A DNA stretch of 5,233 nt, taken from assembly GCA_001774455.1 (NCBI GenBank), contig MFAC01000029.1, positions 1 through 5,233 of the forward strand, written 5' to 3'. Within the stretch, counting starts at the first letter, position 1, and the number at the start of each line of letters is the position of its first letter. This DNA is from Candidatus Campbellbacteria bacterium RIFCSPLOWO2_02_35_12. GTDB taxonomy: Bacteria > Patescibacteriota > Minisyncoccia > Phycocordibacterales > UBA2163. Positions 5,081 to 5,233 of the stretch are shown here, in pieces. The notes beneath the pieces are model-generated. The model was given only the letters and a program-made list of their open reading frames with translations. It did not search any database and had not been told where the DNA came from. The position numbers and the translations under genes are program-made.

Positions 5081-5123
5081 AACTGGACTTCCTGATTTTT
5101 TGGAAGCCAAAGCGATAGTTTGC

Positions 5124-5144
5124 CCTGCCTTGCCGGCAGGCAGG
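5124..5144. repeat. CCTGCC/GGCAGG palindrome
   Basis: CCTGCC, one unpaired T, then TGCCGGCA and GGCAGG form a near-perfect 21-bp palindrome. From memory this is a form of a dispersed palindrome frequent in Parcubacteria-type genomes. Only one copy is in the window, so its dispersed nature cannot be shown here. Confidence 0.65.
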
Positions 5145-5146
5145 TC

Positions 5147-5166
5147 GCCGCGCCTGCGGGCGCGGC
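5147..5166. repeat. Perfect GC hairpin
   Basis: GCCGCGCC (5147-5154), loop TGCG, GGCGCGGC (5159-5166): an uninterrupted 8-bp all-GC stem. It lies 2 bp after the preceding palindrome. No T-tract follows, so it is not a standard rho-independent terminator, though it could stop or protect the 3' end of the tRNA transcript. Confidence 0.7.
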
Positions 5167-5233
5167 TCGCAAGGAATTGGGCGGTGAAATCAAACGGCGG
5201 GGCGAAATCCCAAGAAACAATTTTTTCGGAAAT

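Larger units (their letters stand above)
5081..5233. other. GC-rich stretch after the tRNA, no gene assigned
   Basis: Composition jumps here: by my count 66 of the 100 bases at 5101-5200 are G or C, against a clearly AT-rich remainder. Several frames on both strands stay open, which is expected from high GC and palindromes over so short a distance. On the plus strand the frame from about 5167 to the edge gives RKELGGEIKRRGEIPRNNFF, which looks protein-like, but no family is recognised and no start is visible. The right end may belong to a gene continuing beyond the window. Confidence 0.5.

Noticed and set aside
5017..5220. Leftward 67-codon frame across the tRNA and the GC island
   Set aside because: Its C-terminal half is the antisense of the tRNA and its centre translates the palindromes; no start signal or family pattern. 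It is a well-known type of false gene next to tRNAs.

Overview
The window reads as an AT-rich bacterial chromosome segment, most likely from the Candidate Phyla Radiation (Patescibacteria, Parcubacteria-like). This rests on gene content and style rather than a search. The genes are short and tightly packed, and most starts have no Shine-Dalgarno sequence. There is a compact PilM-PilN-PilO-like operon with a fourth small one-helix protein, a compact RuvX, and a palindrome built on CCTGCC/GGCAGG of the kind I associate with these genomes. TAA, TAG and TGA all act as stops at intact gene ends, so the standard code applies.

Layout. Positions 1-36 may hold the start of a leftward gene that runs off the edge, with an extended -10 (TGCTATAAT) behind it. 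Positions 94-341 are an AT-rich divergent region containing a 26-codon hydrophobic reading frame that resembles the first helix of FtsH. ruvX (342-752) and a YqaA/VTT-type membrane protein (819-1421) follow. Next is a dead low-molecular-weight protein-tyrosine-phosphatase-like gene (1443 to about 1980). It has two in-frame nonsense codons and a 110-bp palindromic element inserted in it, and a second element sits at what was probably its own stop codon. pilM, a pilN-like gene, a pilO-like gene and a small one-helix protein gene (2170-4741) form one rightward operon, apparently transcribed from a -10 lying 7 nt before the pilM start. A third copy of the repeat family (about 4824-4981) separates this operon from a tRNA-Arg(UCU) gene (5006-5080). 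A GC-rich stretch with two strong hairpins fills the right edge.

The most notable signal is the family of three miniature transposable elements with termini around TGAATTACGAAA. They duplicate about 6-7 bp of target and encode no protein. Removing elements 1 and 2 in silico, each with one target copy, reconstructs a 139-codon phosphatase frame ending in TAA, apart from two point nonsense codons. The working genes cover DNA metabolism (RuvX), the membrane (VTT protein) and the inner-membrane alignment complex of a type IV pilus (PilM on the cytoplasmic side, PilN/PilO and the small protein spanning the membrane). The pilus ATPases, platform protein and pilins are not in the window.
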